From: an uncultured Candidatus Saccharibacteria bacterium
GTDB taxonomy: Bacteria > Patescibacteriota > Saccharimonadia > Saccharimonadales > Saccharimonadaceae
Reading direction: 5' to 3'
Assembly (NCBI GenBank): GCA_934700415.1
Contig: CAKUXN010000040.1
Coordinates: 1-5,278, forward strand
Length of the DNA: 5,278 bases
Below, in pieces: positions 4,722 to 5,278 of the stretch. The translations under genes and the position numbers were made by a program. Each line of letters begins with the position of its first letter. Within the stretch, counting starts at the first letter, position 1. The notes below the pieces were generated by a model. That model had not been told where the DNA came from and did no database searches. It saw only the letters and a program-made list of their open reading frames with translations.

Positions 4722-5278
4722 ATGAAGCTAAAACATCGGAGGTTGATTGCACTTATAGCGGCATTTGTCGGTGTCGTTATTTGGCTGGTGATAAATCCGG
4801 AAAGTTATGAAAAGGAATTTGTCCAAGCTGAGAATGACGGCGAAGATTATGTGGCAGTTGCAATAACGGAAAGCGATGCGGAGGCGAAACTGGCAGTAGA
4901 TATACTAGAACTTCTTGAAGTAAAAGGTAGGGCACCGAAGACTGGCTATACGCGGGAAGAGTTTTATAATGGCTGGCCGATGGTGGAAGGATGTAACCTA
5001 AGGCAAAGGATTATTAAACGTGAATTTGGTGACTCGGCGGTGCTGGATGGTTGTAATGTAGTGGCGGGAGAGTTTGATGAACCATATACTGGTGAACATT
5101 TGAAATACGAAAATCGGGAAGAGATTTCTAAGAGGATACAGATAGACCATGTAGTGGCACTTTCGGACGCTTGGCAGAAGGGAGCGCAATATTTTGATAA
5201 GGAGACGCGTTATAGAATTGCGACCGACCCGTTAAATCTGCTAGCGGTGGATGCGACTGCTAATGGTGAAAAGTCGGA
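4722..5278 (+). CDS. Secreted HNH endonuclease, DUF1524/GmrSD C-terminal type (partial, runs off the right edge)
   Basis: The first 185 codons are open to the window end. A basic start (MKLKHRR) and a hydrophobic segment at about residues 8-24 form a signal peptide or anchor, so the enzyme probably acts outside the membrane. The rest matches the small HNH nuclease family related to the GmrSD C-terminal domain: two cysteines, Cys91 (VEGCNLRQRIIKREF) and Cys112 (DGCNVVAGEFDEPYTG), that likely form a disulfide; the metal/catalytic motif IDHVVALSDAWQKGA with Asp142-His143; and DPLNLLAVDATANGEKS with Asn172, Asn181 and Lys184 as the probable later HNH residues. Family members usually continue only a few dozen residues beyond this point, so little is missing. 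Nucleic-acid cleavage is expected by homology; a role in nutrient scavenging, competition or DNA uptake is inference. G/C-ending codons such as GCG and GTG are far commoner than in the genes at the left of the window. Confidence 0.85.
   Translation, partial: MKLKHRRLIALIAAFVGVVIWLVINPESYEKEFVQAENDGEDYVAVAITESDAEAKLAVDILELLEVKGRAPKTGYTREEFYNGWPMVEGCNLRQRIIKREFGDSAVLDGCNVVAGEFDEPYTGEHLKYENREEISKRIQIDHVVALSDAWQKGAQYFDKETRYRIATDPLNLLAVDATANGEKS

Noticed and set aside
4681..4752. 24-codon N-terminal extension of the zinc-binding protein
   Set aside because: It would overlap the divergent HNH gene and cover both promoters. ATG 4680 starts a normal signal anchor (MKRSSKIILT) right after a -10 box.
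4998..5189. 63-codon minus-strand frame at the right end
   Set aside because: It is antisense to the HNH nuclease catalytic region, whose plus-strand motifs are unmistakable.

Overview
This 5.3-kb window is compact bacterial DNA with the standard genetic code. It carries a zinc/manganese-type ABC importer operon, a secreted HNH nuclease (cut by the window end), a membrane-anchored orphan protein, a broken grpB-like gene and an AT-rich, operator-bearing left flank. The tiny intergenic spaces, signal-anchored proteins and near-leaderless genes with extended -10 promoters would fit a Patescibacteria/Saccharibacteria-like genome. That is inference from style; nothing here (no rRNA, no marker gene) proves the lineage. 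The substrate-binding protein resembles the clostridial ZnuA subfamily.

Layout. Positions 1-87 (minus) hold the first 29 codons of an unidentified gene. Its promoter (TTGACA, 17 bp, TACAAT) sits inside an array of four 11-bp half-sites (100-186) in alternating orientation, which looks like a repressor operator. Positions 187-480 hold no convincing intact gene, only open minus-strand stretches that may be gene debris. A grpB-like gene (540-1034, plus) is interrupted by TGA at codon 44. It meets a very short minus-strand transcription unit at a shared bidirectional terminator (1030-1066). A 310-aa single-pass membrane protein of unknown function follows (1222-2154).

The znu-type operon runs leftwards: binding protein (4680-3730), ATPase (3730-3044) and permease (3051-2242), with overlapping ends, so it is probably one mRNA and one importer. 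Divergent from it, with 41 bp between start codons, is a secreted HNH (DUF1524-type) nuclease (4722 to the end). The two promoters form one inverted repeat and are too close for two polymerases to bind at once.

The most striking themes are: (1) at three genes the predicted +1 falls exactly on the A of the ATG, and at two more it lies 3 nt upstream, while genes inside the operon have Shine-Dalgarno-like sites; (2) the four-half-site operator array at the left edge; (3) the face-to-face znuA/HNH promoter palindrome; and (4) a candidate micro-transcript opposite grpB. The left part (about 1-2150) is visibly more AT-rich than the right part and looks like accessory DNA.
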